Part shown: positions 11,346-26,100 of the stretch, in pieces
How positions within the stretch are numbered: position 1 is the stretch's first letter
Layout of the letters: each line of letters starts with the position of its first letter
DNA from: Cavia porcellus
Taxonomy: Eukaryota; Chordata; Mammalia; Rodentia; Caviidae
Assembly (NCBI RefSeq): GCF_034190915.1
Contig: NW_026947708.1
Location: forward strand, 124,001 to 188,000
Direction: 5' to 3'
Length of the DNA stretch: 64,000 bases
Translations under genes and position numbers: made by a program
The notes under the pieces: model-generated
What the model was told of the DNA's origin: nothing
Database searches by the model: none
What the model saw: the letters and a program-made list of their open reading frames with translations, nothing else

Positions 11346-12973
11346 GATGATTTTCTCACTCCTACTAGTGAATATAATGTAACACACAGCCATACAATGC
11401 GCACCACCCCGTGATGTTTTTCTCACTCCTACTAGTGAATGTAATGTAACACACACCCATACAATGCGCACCACCCCGTGATGTTTTTCTCACTCCTACT
11501 AGTGAATGTAATGTAACACACACCCATACAATGCGCACCACCCCGTGATGTTTTTCTCACTCCTTCTAGTGAATGTAATGTAACCACACCCATACAATGC
11601 GCACTACCCCGTGATGTTTTTCTCACTCCTTCTAGTGAATCTAATGTAACACACACCCATACAATGCGCACCACCCCGTGAAGTTTTTCTCACTCTGACT
11701 AGTGAATGTAATGTAACACACACCCATACAATGCGCACCACCCCGTGATGTTTTTCTCACTCCTACTTGTGAATCTAATGTAACACACACCCATACAATG
11801 CGCACCACCCCGTGATGTTTTTCTCACTCCTACTAGTGAATGTATGTAGCACACACCCATACAATGCGCACCACCCCGTGATGTTTTTCTCACTCCTACT
11901 AGTGAATGTAATGTAACACACACCCATACAATGCGCACCACCCCGTGATGATATTCTCACTCCTACTAGTGAAAGTAATGTAACACACACCCATACAAGG
12001 CGCACCACCCCGTGATGATTTTCTCACTCCTACTAGTGAATGTAATGTAACACACACCCATACAAGGCGCACCACCCCGTGATGTTTTTCTCACTCCTAC
12101 TAGTGAATGTAATGTAACACACACCCATACAATGCGCACCACCCCGTGATGTTTTTCTCACTCCTACTAGTGAATCTAATGTAACACACACCCATACAAT
12201 GCGCACCACCCCGTGATGTTTTTCTCACTCCTACTAGTGAATCTAATGTGACACACACCCATACAATGCGCACCACCCCGTGATGTTTTTCTCACTCCTA
12301 CTAGTGAATCTAATGTGACACACACCAAAACAATGCGCACCACCCCGTGATGTTTTTCTCACTCCTACTAGTGAATGTAATGTAACACACACCCATACAA
12401 TGCGCACCACCCCGTGATGTTTTTCTCACTCCTACTAGTGAATGTAATGTAACACACACCCATACAATGCGCACCACCCCGTGAAGTTTTTCTCACTCCT
12501 ACTAGTGAATGTAATGTAACACACACCCATACAATGCGCACCACCCCGTGAAACAATGCGCACCACCCCGTGATGTTTTTCTCACTCCTACTAGTGAATG
12601 TAATGTAACACACACCCATACAATGCGCACCACCCCGTGATGTTTTTCTCACTCCTACTAGTGAATGTAATGTAACACACACCCATACAATGCGCACCAC
12701 CCCGTGAAGTTTTTCTCACTCCTACTAGTGAATGTAATGTAACACACACCCATACAATGCGCACCACCCCGTGATGTTTTTCTCACTCCTACTAGTGAAT
12801 GTAATGTAACACACACCCATACAATGCGCACCACCCTGTGATGTTTTTCTCACTCCTACTAGTGAATGTAATGTAACACACACCCATACAATGCGCACCA
12901 CCCCGTGATGTTTTTCTCACTCCTACTAGTGAATGTAATGTAACACACACCCATACAATGCGCACCACCCCGT
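11346..12973 (+). repeat. 1628-bp satellite block B, copy 1
   Basis: Starts at GATGATTTTCTC with GAATATAATG and CACAGCCATAC. It then holds a unit with TAACCACACCC (1 base short, about 11583), GTGAAGTTTTTC (about 11690), CTCTGACTAG, and GAATGTATGTAGCAC (1 base short, about 11843). All these landmarks recur 1628 bases on. That offset is 24 monomers plus 20, explained by -1, -1 and +22 from the odd unit created by the nested 223-bp duplication. Further copies of the block begin near 23620, 38880, 50900 and 58460, and none of those shows the +22 unit. Confidence 0.88.
12328..12773 (+). repeat. Out-of-register 223-bp tandem duplication
   Basis: Copy 1 is 12328-12550 and copy 2 is 12551-12773. The length is three monomers plus 22 bases, so the junction breaks the 67-bp register: CCCCGTGAA is followed directly by ACAATGCGC, leaving a monomer of only 22 bases. 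The rare AAAACAATG variant at 12327-12335 (normally CATACAATG) identifies the source of the joined end, and GTGAAGTTTTTC at 12481 is repeated at 12704, exactly 223 bases later. Only an AA is shared at the joint, so this resembles end joining or template slippage and not homologous exchange. Confidence 0.88.
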
Positions 12974-14600
12974 GATGATTTTCTCACTCCTACTAGTGAA
13001 TATAATGTAACACACAGCCATACAATGCGCACCACCCCGTGATGTTTTTCTCACTCCTACTAGTGAATGTAATGTAACACACACCCATACAATGCGCACC
13101 ACCCCGTGATGTTTTTCTCACTCCTACTAGTGAATGTAATGTAACACACACCCATACAATGCGCACCACCCCGTGATGTTTTTCTCACTCCTTCTAGTGA
13201 ATGTAATGTAACCACACCCATACAATGCGCACCACCCCGTGATGTTTTTCTCACTCCTTCTAGTGAATCTAATGTAACACACACCCATACAATGCGCACC
13301 ACCCCGTGAAGTTTTTCTCACTCTGACTAGTGAATGTAATGTAACACACACCCATACAATGCGCACCACCCCGTGATGTTTTTCTCACTCCTACTTGTGA
13401 ATCTAATGTAACACACACCCATACAATGCGCACCACCCCGTGATGTTTTTCTCACTCCTACTAGTGAATGTATGTAGCACACACCCATACAATGCGCACC
13501 ACCCCGTGATGTTTTTCTCACTCCTACTAGTGAATGTAATGTAACACACACCCATACAATGCGCACCACCCCGTGATGATATTCTCACTCCTACTAGTGA
13601 AAGTAATGTAACACACACCCATACAAGGCGCACCACCCCGTGATGATTTTCTCACTCCTACTAGTGAATGTAATGTAACACACACCCATACAAGGCGCAC
13701 CACCCCGTGATGTTTTTCTCACTCCTACTAGTGAATGTAATGTAACACACACCCATACAAGGCGCACCACCCCGTGATGTTTTTCTCACTCCTACTAGTG
13801 AATGTAATGTAACACACACCCATACAATGCGCACCACCCCGTGATGTTTTTCTCACTCCTACTGGTGAATCTAATGTAACACACACCCATACAATGCGCA
13901 CCACCCCGTGATGTTTTTCTCACTCCTACTAGTGAATCTAATGTGACACACACCCATACAATGCGCACCACCCCGTGATGTTTTTCTCACTCCTACTAGT
14001 GAATCTAATGTGACACACACCAAAACAATGCGCACCACCCCGTGATGTTTTTCTCACTCCTACTAGTGAATGTAATGTAACACACACCCATACAATGCGC
14101 ACCACCCCGTGATGTTTTTCTCACTCCTACTAGTGAATGTAATGTAACACACACCCATACAATGCGCACCACCCCGTGATGTTTTTCTCACTCCTACTAG
14201 TGAATGTAATGTAACACACACCCATACAATGCGCACCACCCCGTGATGTTTTTCTCACTCCTACTAGTGAATCTAATGTAACACACACCCATACAATGCG
14301 CACCACCCTGTGATGTTTTTCTCACTCCTACTAGTGAATGTAATGTAACACACACCCATACAATGCGCACCACCCCGTGATGTTTTTCTCACTCCTACTA
14401 GTGAATGTAATGTAACACACACCCATACAATGCGCACCACCCCGTGATGTTTTTCTCACTCCTACTAGTGAATCTAATGTAACACACACCCATACAATGC
14501 GCACCACGCCGTGATGTTTTTCTCACTCCTACTAGTGAATCTAATGTAACACACACCCATACAAGGCGCACCACCCCGTGATGTTTTTCTCACTCCTACT
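12974..14600 (+). repeat. Satellite block B, copy 2
   Basis: Direct tandem copy of 11346-12973 with the same landmarks (GATGATTTTCTC/GAATATAATG at 12974, TAACCACACCC near 13210, GTGAAGTTTTTC near 13308, GAATGTATGTAGCAC near 13468, AAAACAATG at 14022). It has one extra monomer near 13740 and lacks the 223-bp duplication. From here the sequence continues in the same order as 23620-26000 at an offset of 10643, so it served as, or descends from, the equivalent section of unit U1. Confidence 0.85.
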
Positions 14601-16522
14601 AGTGAATCTAATGTAACACACACCCATACAAGGCGCACCACCCTGTGATGTTTTTCTCACTCCTACTAGTGAATCTAAGGTAACACACACACATACAAGG
14701 CGCACCACCCCGTGATGTTTATCTCACTCCTACTAGTGAATGTAATGTAACACACACCCATACAAGGCGCATCACCCCGTGATGTTTCACTCACTCCTAC
14801 TAGTGAATCTAATGTAACACACACCCATACAAGGCGCACCACCCCGTGATGTTTTTCTCACTGCTACTAGTGAATGTAATGTAACACACACCCATACAAT
14901 GCGCACCACCCCGTGATGTTTTTCTCACTGCTACTAGTGAATCTAATGTAACACACACCCATACAATGCGCACCACCCCGTGATGCTTTTCTCACTGCTA
15001 CTAGTGAATCTAATGTAACACACACCCATACAATGCGCACCACCCCGTGATGTTTTTCTCACACCTACTAGTGAATGTAACGTAACACACACCCATACAA
15101 TGCGCACCACCCCGTGATGTTTATCTCACTCCTACTAGTGAATGTAATGTAACACACACCCATACAAGGCGCATCACCCCGTGATGTTTTACTCACTCCT
15201 ACTAGTGAATCTAATGTAACACACACCCATACAAGGCGCACCACCCCGTGATGTTTTTCTCACTCCTACTAGTGAATCTAATGTAACACACACCCATACA
15301 AGGCGCACTACCCTGTGATGTTTTTCTCACTCCTACTAGTGAATCTAATGTAACACACACCCATACAAGGCGCACCACCCCGTGATGTTTTTCTCACTCC
15401 TACTAGTGAATCTAATGTAACACACACCCATACAATGCGCACCACCCCGTGATGTTTTTCTCACTCCTACTAGTGAATCTAATGTAACACACACCCATAC
15501 AATGCGCACCACCCCGTGATGTTTTTCTCACTCCTACTAGTGAATCTAATGTGACACACACCCATACAATGCGCACCACCCCGTGATGTTTTTCTCACTC
15601 CTACTAGTGAATCTAATGTGACACACACCCATACAATGCGCACCACCCCGTGATGTTTTTCTCACTCCTACTAGTGAATGTAATGTAACACACACCCATA
15701 CAATGCGCACCACCCCGTGATGTTTTTCTCACTCCTACTAGTGAATGTAATGTAACACACACCCATACAATGCGCACCACCCCGTGATGTTTTTCTCACT
15801 CCTACTAGTGAATGTAATGTAACACACACCCATACAATGCGCACCACCCCGTGATGTTTTTCTCACTCCTACTAGTGAATCTAATGTAACACACACCCAT
15901 ACAATGCGCACCACCCCGTGATGTTTTTCTCACTCCTACTAGTGAATCTAATGTAACACACACCCATACAATGCGCACCACCCCGTGATGTTTTTCTCAC
16001 TCCTACTAGTGAATCTAAGGTAACACACACCCATACAATGGGCACCACCCCGTGATGTTTTTCTCACTCCTACTAGTGAAGGTAAGGTAACACACACCCA
16101 TACAAGGCGCACCACCCCGTGATGTCTTTCTCACTCCTACTAGTGAATCTAATGTAACACACACCCATACAAGGCGCACTACGCCGTGATGATTTTCTCA
16201 CTCCTACTAGTGAATGTAATGTAACACACACCCATACAAGGCGCACCACCCCGTGATGTTTTTCTCACTCCTCTTGGTGAATGTAATGTAACACACACCC
16301 ATACAATGCGCACCACCCCGTGATGTTTTTCTCACTCCTACTAGTGAATGTAATGTAACACACACCCATACAATGCGCACCACCCCGTGATGTTTTTCTC
16401 ACTCCTACTAGTGAATGTAATGTAACACACACCCATACAATGCGCACCACCCCGTGATGTTTTTCTCACTCCTACTAGTGAATGTAATGTAACACACACC
16501 CATACAATGCGCACCACCCCGT
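14601..16522 (+). repeat. Satellite linker: U1-like part then 6.1-7.4 kb-like part
   Basis: 14600-15370 follows 25240-26010 at offset 10643 (TTTATCTC at about 14720 and 15120, TTTCACTC at about 14787, CCTGTGATG units). Near 15370-15400 the match switches to the sequence type seen at 6400-7670: TGTGACAC pair at 15549 and 15616, GGTAAGGTAAC near 16080, GATGTCTTTCTC at 16121, CTCTTGGTGAATG near 16272. The switch falls inside an ordinary monomer with no loss of register, so it reads as a recombination boundary. No gene. Confidence 0.8.
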
Positions 16523-19500
16523 GATGATTTTCTCACTCCTACTAGTGAAAGTAATGTAACACACACCCATACAAGGCGCACCACCCCGTGATGTTTTTCT
16601 CACTCCTACTAGTGAATGTAATGTAACACACACCCATACAAGGCGCACCACCCCGTGATGTTTTTCTCACTCCTACAAGTGAATCTAATGTAACACACAC
16701 CCATACAAGGCGCACCACCCTGTGATGTTTTTCTCACTCCTACTAGTGAATCTAATGTAACACACACCCATACAAGGCGCACCACCCCGTGATGTTTATC
16801 TCACTCCTACTAGTGAATGTAATGTAACACACACCCATACAAGGCGCATCACCCCGTGATGTTTTACTCACTCCTACTAGTGAATCTAATGTAACACACA
16901 CCCATACAAGGCGCACCACCCCGTGATGTTTTTCTCACTGCTACTAGTGAATGTAATGTAACACACACCCATACAATGCGCACCACCCCGTGATGTTTTT
17001 CTCACTGCTACTAGTGAATCTAATGTAACACACACCCATACAATGCGCACCACCCCGTGATGTTTTTCTCACTGCTACTAGTGAATCTAATGTAACACAC
17101 ACCCATACAATGCGCACCACCCCGTGATGTTTTTCTCACACCTACTAGTGAATGTAACGTAATACACACCCATACAATGCGCACCACCCCGTGATGTTTT
17201 TCTCACTCCTACTAGTGAATATAACGTAACACACACCCATACAATGCGCACCACCCCGTGATGTTTTTCTCACTCCTACTAGTGAATGTAACGTAACACA
17301 CACCCATACAATGCGCACCACCCCGTGATGTTTTTCTCACTCCTACTAGTGAATGTAACGTAACACACACCCATACAATGCGCACCACCCCGTGATGTTT
17401 TTCTCACTCCTACTAGTGAATGTAACGTAACACACACCCATACAATGCGCCCCACCCCGTGATGTTTTTCTCACTCCTACTAGTGAATGTAACGTAACAC
17501 ACACCCATACAATGCGCACCACCCCGTGATGTTTTTCTCACTCCTGCTAGTGAATGTAATGTAACACACACCCATACAATGCGCACCACCCCGTGATGTT
17601 TTTCTCACTCCTGCTAGTGAATGTAATGTAACACACACCCATACAATGCGCACCACCCCGTGATGTTTTTCTCACTCCTACTAGTGAATGTAATGTAACA
17701 CACAGCCATACAATGCGCACCACCCCGTGATGTTTTTCTCACTCCTACTAGTGAATGTAATGTAACACACACCCATACAATGCTCACCACGCCGTGATGT
17801 TTTTCTCACTCCTACTAGTGAATGTAATGTAACACACACCCATACAATGCGCACCACCCCGTGATGTTTTTCTCACTCCTTCTAGTGAATGTAATGTAAC
17901 ACACTCCCATACAATGCGCACCACCCCGTGATGTTTTTCTCACTCCTTCTAGTGAATCTAATGTAACACACACCCATACAATGCGCACCACCCCGTGATG
18001 TTTTTCTCACTCCGACTAGTGAATCTAATGTAACACACACCCATACAATGCGCACCACCCCGTGATGTTTTTCTCACTCCTACTTGTGAATGTAATGTAA
18101 CACACACCCAAACAATGCGCACCACCCCGTGATGTTTTTCTCACTCCTTCTAGTGTATCTAATGTAACACACACCCATACAATGCGCACCACCCCGTGAT
18201 TTTTTTCTCACTCCTACTAGTGAATGTAATGTAACACACACCCATACAATGCGCACCACCCCGTGATGTTTTTCTCACTGCTAGAAGTGAATCTAATGTA
18301 ACACACACCCATACAATGCGCACCACCCCGTGATGTTTTTCTCACTGCTACTAGTGAATCTAATGTAACACACACCCATACAATGCGCACCACCCCGTGG
18401 TGTTTTTCTCACTCCTACTTGTCAATGTAATGTAACACACTCCCATACAATGCGCACCACCCTGTGATGTTTTTCTCACTCCTACTTGTGAATCTAATGT
18501 AACACACACCCATACAATGCGCACCACCCCGTGATATTTTTCTCACTCCTACTAGTGAATCTAATGTAACACACCCATACAATGCGCACCACCCCGTGAT
18601 GTTTTTCTCACTCCTACTAGTTAATCTAATGTAACACACACCCATACAATGCGCACCACCCCGTGATGTTTTTCTCACTCCTACTAGTGAATCTAATGTA
18701 ACACACACCCATACAAGGCGCACCACCCCGTGATGTTTTTCTCACTCCTACTAGTGAATGTAATGTAACACCCACCCATACAAGGCGCACAACCCCGTGA
18801 TGTTTTTCTCACTCCTACTAGTGAATGTAATGTAAAACACACCCATACAAGGCGCACCACCCTGTGATGTTTTTCTCACTCCTACTAGTGAATCTAATGT
18901 AACACACACCCATACAAGGCGCACCACCCCGTGATATTTTTCTCACTCCTACTAGTGAATCTAATGTAACACACACCCATACAAGGCGCACCACCCCGTG
19001 ATGTTTTTCTCACTCCTACTAGTGAATCTAATGTAACACACACATACAAGGCGCACCACCCCGTGATGTTTATCTCACTCCTACTAGTGAATATAATGTA
19101 ACACACTCCCATACAAGGCGCACCACCCCGTGATGTTTTACTCACTCCTACTAGTGAATCTAATGTAACACACACGCATACAAGGCGCACCACCCCGTGA
19201 TGTTTTTCTCACTGCTACTAGTGAATGTAATGTAACACATACCCATACAATGCGCACCACCACGTGATGTTTTTCTCAGTGCTACTAGTGAATCTAATGT
19301 AACACACACCCATACAATGCGCACCACCCCGTGATGTTTTTCTCACTGCTACTAGTGAATCTAATGTAACACACACCCATACAATGCGCACCACCCCGTG
19401 ATGTTTTTTTCACTCCTACTAGTGAATGTAACGTAACACACACCCATTCAATGCGCACCACCCCGTGATGTTTTTCTCACTCCTACTAGTGAATGTAACG

Positions 19501-20136
19501 TAACACACACCCAAACAATGCGCACCACCCCGTGATGTTTTTCTCACTGCTACTAGTGAATGTAACGTAACACACACCCATACAATGCGCACCACCCCGT
19601 GATGTTTTTCTCACTCCTACTAGTGAATGTAACGTAACACACACCCATACAATGCGCACCACCCCGTGATGTTTTTCTCACTCCTACTAGTGAATGTAAC
19701 GTAACACACACCCATACAATGCGCACCACCCCGTGATGTTTTTCTCACTCCTACTAGTGAAAGTAACGTAACACACACCCATACAATGGGCACCACCCCG
19801 TGATGTTTTTCTCACTCCTACTAGTGAATGTAATGTAACACACACCCATACAATGCGCACCACCCCGTGATGTTTTTCTCACTCCTACTAGTGAATGTAA
19901 TGTAACACACACCCATACAATGCGCACCACCCCGTGATGTTTTTCTCACTCCTTCTAGTGAATCTAATGTAACACACACCCATACAATGCGCACCACCCC
20001 GTGATGTTTTTCTCACTCCTACTAGTGAAAGTAACGTAACACACACCCATACAATGGGCACCACCCCGTGATGTTTTTCTCACTCCTACTAGTGAATGTA
20101 ATGTAACACACACCCATACAATGCGCACCACCCCGT
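16523..20136 (+). repeat. 3614-bp satellite block W, copy 1
   Basis: From GATGATTTTCTC/GAAAGTAATG at 16523 to the same landmark at 20137 is 3614 bases, equal to 54 monomers minus 4. The -4 comes from two 2-bp-shortened units inside it (TAACACACCC near 18571 and ACACACACATAC near 19040). The order is CTACAAGTG, TTTATCTC, CATCACCCC, TTTACTC, AACGTAAC run, CTCCTGCTAG pair, CACAGCCATAC, GCTCACCACGCC, CTCCGACTAG, GTGTATC, GATTTTTTTC, CTGCTAGAAG, then the two short units, then a second AACGTAAC run. The right half also forms the start of unit U1. Confidence 0.9.
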
Positions 20137-23100
20137 GATGATTTTCTCACTCCTACTAGTGAAAGTAATGTAACACACACCCATACAAGGCGCACCACCC
20201 CGTGATGTTTTTCTCACTCCTACTAGTGAATGTAATGTAACACACACCCATACAAGGCGCACCACCCCGTGATGTTTTTCTCACTCCTACAAGTGAATCT
20301 AATGTAACACACACCCATACAAGGCGCACCACCCTGTGATGTTTTTCTCACTCCTACTAGTGAATCTAATGTAACACACACCCATACAAGGCGCACCACC
20401 CCGTGATGTTTATCTCACTCCTACTAGTGAATGTAATGTAACACACACCCATACAAGGCGCATCACCCCGTGATGTTTTACTCACTCCTACTAGTGAATC
20501 TAATGTAACACACACCCATACAAGGCGCACCACCCCGTGATGTTTTTCTCACTGCTACTAGTGAATGTAATGTAACACACACCCATACAATGCGCACCAC
20601 CCCGTGATGTTTTTCTCACTGCTACTAGTGAATCTAATGTAACACACACCCATACAATGCGCACCACCCCGTGATGTTTTTCTCACTGCTACTAGTGAAT
20701 CTAATGTAACACACACCCATACAATGCGCACCACCCCGTGATGTTTTTCTCACACCTACTAGTGAATGTAACGTAACACACACCCATACAATGCGCACCA
20801 CCCCGTGATGTTTTTCTCACTCCTACTAGTGAATGTAACGTAACACACACCCATACAATGCGCACCACCCCGTGATGTTTTTCTCACTCCTACTAGTGAA
20901 TGTAACGTAACACACACCCATACAATGCGCACCACCCCGTGATGTTTTTCTCACTCCTACTAGTGAATGTAACGTAACACACACCCATACAATGCGCACC
21001 ACCCCGTGATGTTTTTCTCACTCCTACTAGTGAATGTAACGTAACACACACCCATACAATGCGCCCCACCCCGTGATGTTTTTCTCACTCCTACTAGTGA
21101 ATGTAACGTAACACACACCCATACAATGCGCACCACCCCGTGATGTTTTTCTCACTCCTGCTAGTGAATGTAATGTAACACACACCCATACAATGCGCAC
21201 CACCCCGTGATGTTTTTCTCACTCCTGCTAGTGAATGTAATGTAACACACACCCATACAATGCGCACCACCCCGTGATGTTTTTCTCACTCCTACTAGTG
21301 AATGTAATGTAACACACAGCCATACAATGCGCACCACCCCGTGATGTTTTTCTCACTCCTACTAGTGAATGTAATGTAACACACACCCATACAATGCTCA
21401 CCACGCCGTGATGTTTTTCTCACTCCTACTAGTGAATGTAATGTAACACACACCCATACAATGCGCACCACCCCGTGATGTTTTTCTCACTCCTTCTAGT
21501 GAATGTAATGTAACACACTCCCATACAATGCGCACCACCCCGTGATGTTTTTCTCACTCCTTCTAGTGAATCTAATGTAACACACACCCATACAATGCGC
21601 ACCACCCCGTGATGTTTTTCTCACTCCGACTAGTGAATCTAATGTAACACACACCCATACAATGCGCACCACCCCGTGATGTTTTTCTCACTCCTACTTG
21701 TGAATGTAATGTAACACACACCCAAACAATGCGCACCACCCCGTGATGTTTTTCTCACTCCTTCTAGTGTATCTAATGTAACACACACCCATACAATGCG
21801 CACCACCCCGTGATTTTTTTCTCACTCCTACTAGTGAATGTAATGTAACACACACCCATACAATGCGCACCACCCCGTGATGTTTTTCTCACTGCTAGAA
21901 GTGAATCTAATGTAACACACACCCATACAATGCGCACCACCCCGTGATGTTTTTCTCACTGCTACTAGTGAATCTAATGTAACACACACCCATACAATGC
22001 GCACCACCCCGTGGTGTTTTTCTCACTCCTACTTGTCAATGTAATGTAACACACTCCCATACAATGCGCACCACCCTGTGATGTTTTTCTCACTCCTACT
22101 TGTGAATCTAATGTAACACACACCCATACAATGCGCACCACCCCGTGATATTTTTCTCACTCCTACTAGTGAATCTAATGTAACACACCCATACAATGCG
22201 CACCACCCCGTGATGTTTTTCTCACTCCTACTAGTTAATCTAATGTAACACACACCCATACAATGCGCACCACCCCGTGATGTTTTTCTCACTCCTACTA
22301 GTGAATCTAATGTAACACACACCCATACAAGGCGCACCACCCCGTGATGTTTTTCTCACTCCTACTAGTGAATGTAATGTAACACCCACCCATACAAGGC
22401 GCACAACCCCGTGATGTTTTTCTCACTCCTACTAGTGAATGTAATGTAAAACACACCCATACAAGGCGCACCACCCTGTGATGTTTTTCTCACTCCTACT
22501 AGTGAATCTAATGTAACACACACCCATACAAGGCGCACCACCCCGTGATATTTTTCTCACTCCTACTAGTGAATCTAATGTAACACACACCCATACAAGG
22601 CGCACCACCCCGTGATGTTTTTCTCACTCCTACTAGTGAATCTAATGTAACACACACATACAAGGCGCACCACCCCGTGATGTTTATCTCACTCCTACTA
22701 GTGAATATAATGTAACACACTCCCATACAAGGCGCACCACCCCGTGATGTTTTACTCACTCCTACTAGTGAATCTAATGTAACACACACGCATACAAGGC
22801 GCACCACCCCGTGATGTTTTTCTCACTGCTACTAGTGAATGTAATGTAACACATACCCATACAATGCGCACCACCACGTGATGTTTTTCTCAGTGCTACT
22901 AGTGAATCTAATGTAACACACACCCATACAATGCGCACCACCCCGTGATGTTTTTCTCACTGCTACTAGTGAATCTAATGTAACACACACCCATACAATG
23001 CGCACCACCCCGTGATGTTTTTTTCACTCCTACTAGTGAATGTAACGTAACACACACCCATTCAATGCGCACCACCCCGTGATGTTTTTCTCACTCCTAC

Positions 23101-26100
23101 TAGTGAATGTAACGTAACACACACCCAAACAATGCGCACCACCCCGTGATGTTTTTCTCACTGCTACTAGTGAATGTAACGTAACACACACCCATACAAT
23201 GCGCACCACCCCGTGATGTTTTTCTCACTCCTACTAGTGAATGTAACGTAACACACACCCATACAATGCGCACCACCCCGTGATGTTTTTCTCACTCCTA
23301 CTAGTGAATGTAACGTAACACACACCCATACAATGCGCACCACCCCGTGATGTTTTTCTCACTCCTACTAGTGAAAGTAACGTAACACACACCCATACAA
23401 TGGGCACCACCCCGTGATGTTTTTCTCACTCCTACTAGTGAATGTAATGTAACACACACCCATACAATGCGCACCACCCCGTGATGTTTTTCTCACTCCT
23501 ACTAGTGAATGTAATGTAACACACACCCATACAATGCGCACCACCCCGTGATGTTTTTCTCACTCCTACTAGTGAATGTAATGTAACACACACCCATACA
23601 ATGCGCACCACCCCGTGATGATTTTCTCACTCCTACTAGTGAATATAATGTAACACACAGCCATACAATGCGCACCACCCCGTGATGTTTTTCTCACTCC
23701 TACTAGTGAATGTAATGTAACACACACCCATACAATGCGCACCACCCCGTGATGTTTTTCTCACTCCTACTAGTGAATGTAATGTAACACACACCCATAC
23801 AATGCGCACCACCCCGTGATGTTTTTCTCACTCCTTCTAGTGAATGTAATGTAACCACACCCATACAATGCGCACCACCCCGTGATGTTTTTCTCACTCC
23901 TTCTAGTGAATCTAATGTAACACACACCCATACAATGCGCACCACCCCGTGAAGTTTTTCTCACTCTGACTAGTGAATGTAATGTAACACACACCCATAC
24001 AATGCGCACCACCCCGTGATGTTTTTCTCACTCCTACTTGTGAATCTAATGTAACACACACCCATACAATGCGCACCACCCCGTGATGTTTTTCTCACTC
24101 CTACTAGTGAATGTATGTAGCACACACCCATACAATGCGCACCACCCCGTGATGTTTTTCTCACTCCTACTAGTGAATGTAATGTAACACACACCCATAC
24201 AATGCGCACCACCCCGTGATGATATTCTCACTCCTACTAGTGAAAGTAATGTAACACACACCCATACAAGGCGCACCACCCCGTGATGATTTTCTCACTC
24301 CTACTAGTGAATGTAATGTAACACACACCCATACAAGGCGCACCACCCCGTGATGTTTTTCTCACTCCTACTAGTGAATGTAATGTAACACACACCCATA
24401 CAAGGCGCACCACCCCGTGATGTTTTTCTCACTCCTACTAGTGAATGTAATGTAACACACACCCATACAATGCGCACCACCCCGTGATGTTTTTCTCACT
24501 CCTACTAGTGAATCTAATGTAACACACACCCATACAATGCGCACCACCCCGTGATGTTTTTCTCACTCCTACTAGTGAATCTAATGTGACACACACCCAT
24601 ACAATGCGCACCACCCCGTGATGTTTTTCTCACTCCTACTAGTGAATCTAATGTGACACACACCAATACAATGCGCACCACCCCGTGATGTATTTCTCAC
24701 TCCTACTAGTGAATGTAATGTAACACACACCCATACAATGCGCACCACCCCGTGATGTTTTTCTCACTCCTACTAGTGAATGTAATGTAACACACACCCA
24801 TACAATGCGCACCACCCCGTGATGTTTTTCTCACTCCTACTAGTGAATGTAATGTAACACACACCCATACAATGCGCACCACCCCGTGATGTTTTTCTCA
24901 CTCCTACTAGTGAATCTAATGTAACACACACCCATACAATGCGCACCACCCTGTGATGTTTTTCTCACTCCTACTAGTGAATGTAATGTAACACACACCC
25001 ATACAATGCGCACCACCCCGTGATGTTTTTCTCACTCCTACTAGTGAATGTAATGTAACACACACCCATACAATGCGCACCACCCCGTGATGTTTTTCTC
25101 ACTCCTACTAGTGAATCTAATGTAACACACACCCATACAATGCGCACCACGCCGTGATGTTTTTCTCACTCCTACTAGTGAATCTAATGTAACACACACC
25201 CATACAAGGCGCACCACCCCGTGATGTTTTTCTCACTCCTACTAGTGAATCTAATGTAACACACACCCATACAAGGCGCACCACCCTGTGATGTTTTTCT
25301 CACTCCTACTAGTGAATCTAATGTAACACACACCCATACAAGGCGCACCACCCCGTGATGTTTATCTCACTCCTACTAGTGAATGTAATGTAACACACAC
25401 CCATACAAGGCGCATCACCCCGTGATGTTTCACTCACTCCTACTAGTGAATCTAATGTAACACACACCCATACAAGGCGCACCACCCCGTGATGTTTTTC
25501 TCACTGCTACTAGTGAATGTAATGTAACACACACCCATACAATGTGCACCACCCCGTGATGTTTTTCTCACTGCTACTAGTGAATCTAATGTAACACACA
25601 CCCATACAATGCGCACCACCCCGTGATGTTTTTCTCACTGCTACTAGTGAATCTAATGTAACACACACCCATACAATGCGCACCACACCGTGATGTTTTT
25701 CTCACACCTACTAGTGAATGTAACGTAACACACACCCATACAATGCGCACCACCCCGTGATGTTTATCTCACTCCTACTAGTGAATGTAATGTAACACAC
25801 ACCCATACAAGGCGCATCACCCCGTGATGTTTTACTCACTCCTACTTGTGAATCTAATGTAACACACACCCATACAAGGCGCACCACCCCGTGATGTTTT
25901 TCTCACTCCTACTAGTGAATCTAAGGTAACACACACCCATACAAGGCGCACCACCCTGTGATGTTTTTCTCACTCCTACTAGTGAATCTAATGTAACACA
26001 CACCCATACAAGGCGCACCACCCCGTGATGTTTATCTCACTCCTACTAGTGAATGTAATGTAACACACACCCATACAAGGCGCATCACCCCGTGATGTTT

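Noticed and set aside
12368..12700. Longest minus-strand open frame (110 codons) and the many similar frames of 60-103 codons, such as 9758-10069, 18415-18726, 37289-37600 and 57705-58016, as a repetitive Cys-rich protein family
   Set aside because: Since 67 is not a multiple of 3, one frame passes through all three phases every 201 bases; in the consensus only the third phase meets a stop (the TAG in CACTAG on the minus strand). Frames are open by composition, break wherever ordinary indels occur, and have no start context, no codon bias and no flanking gene structure.
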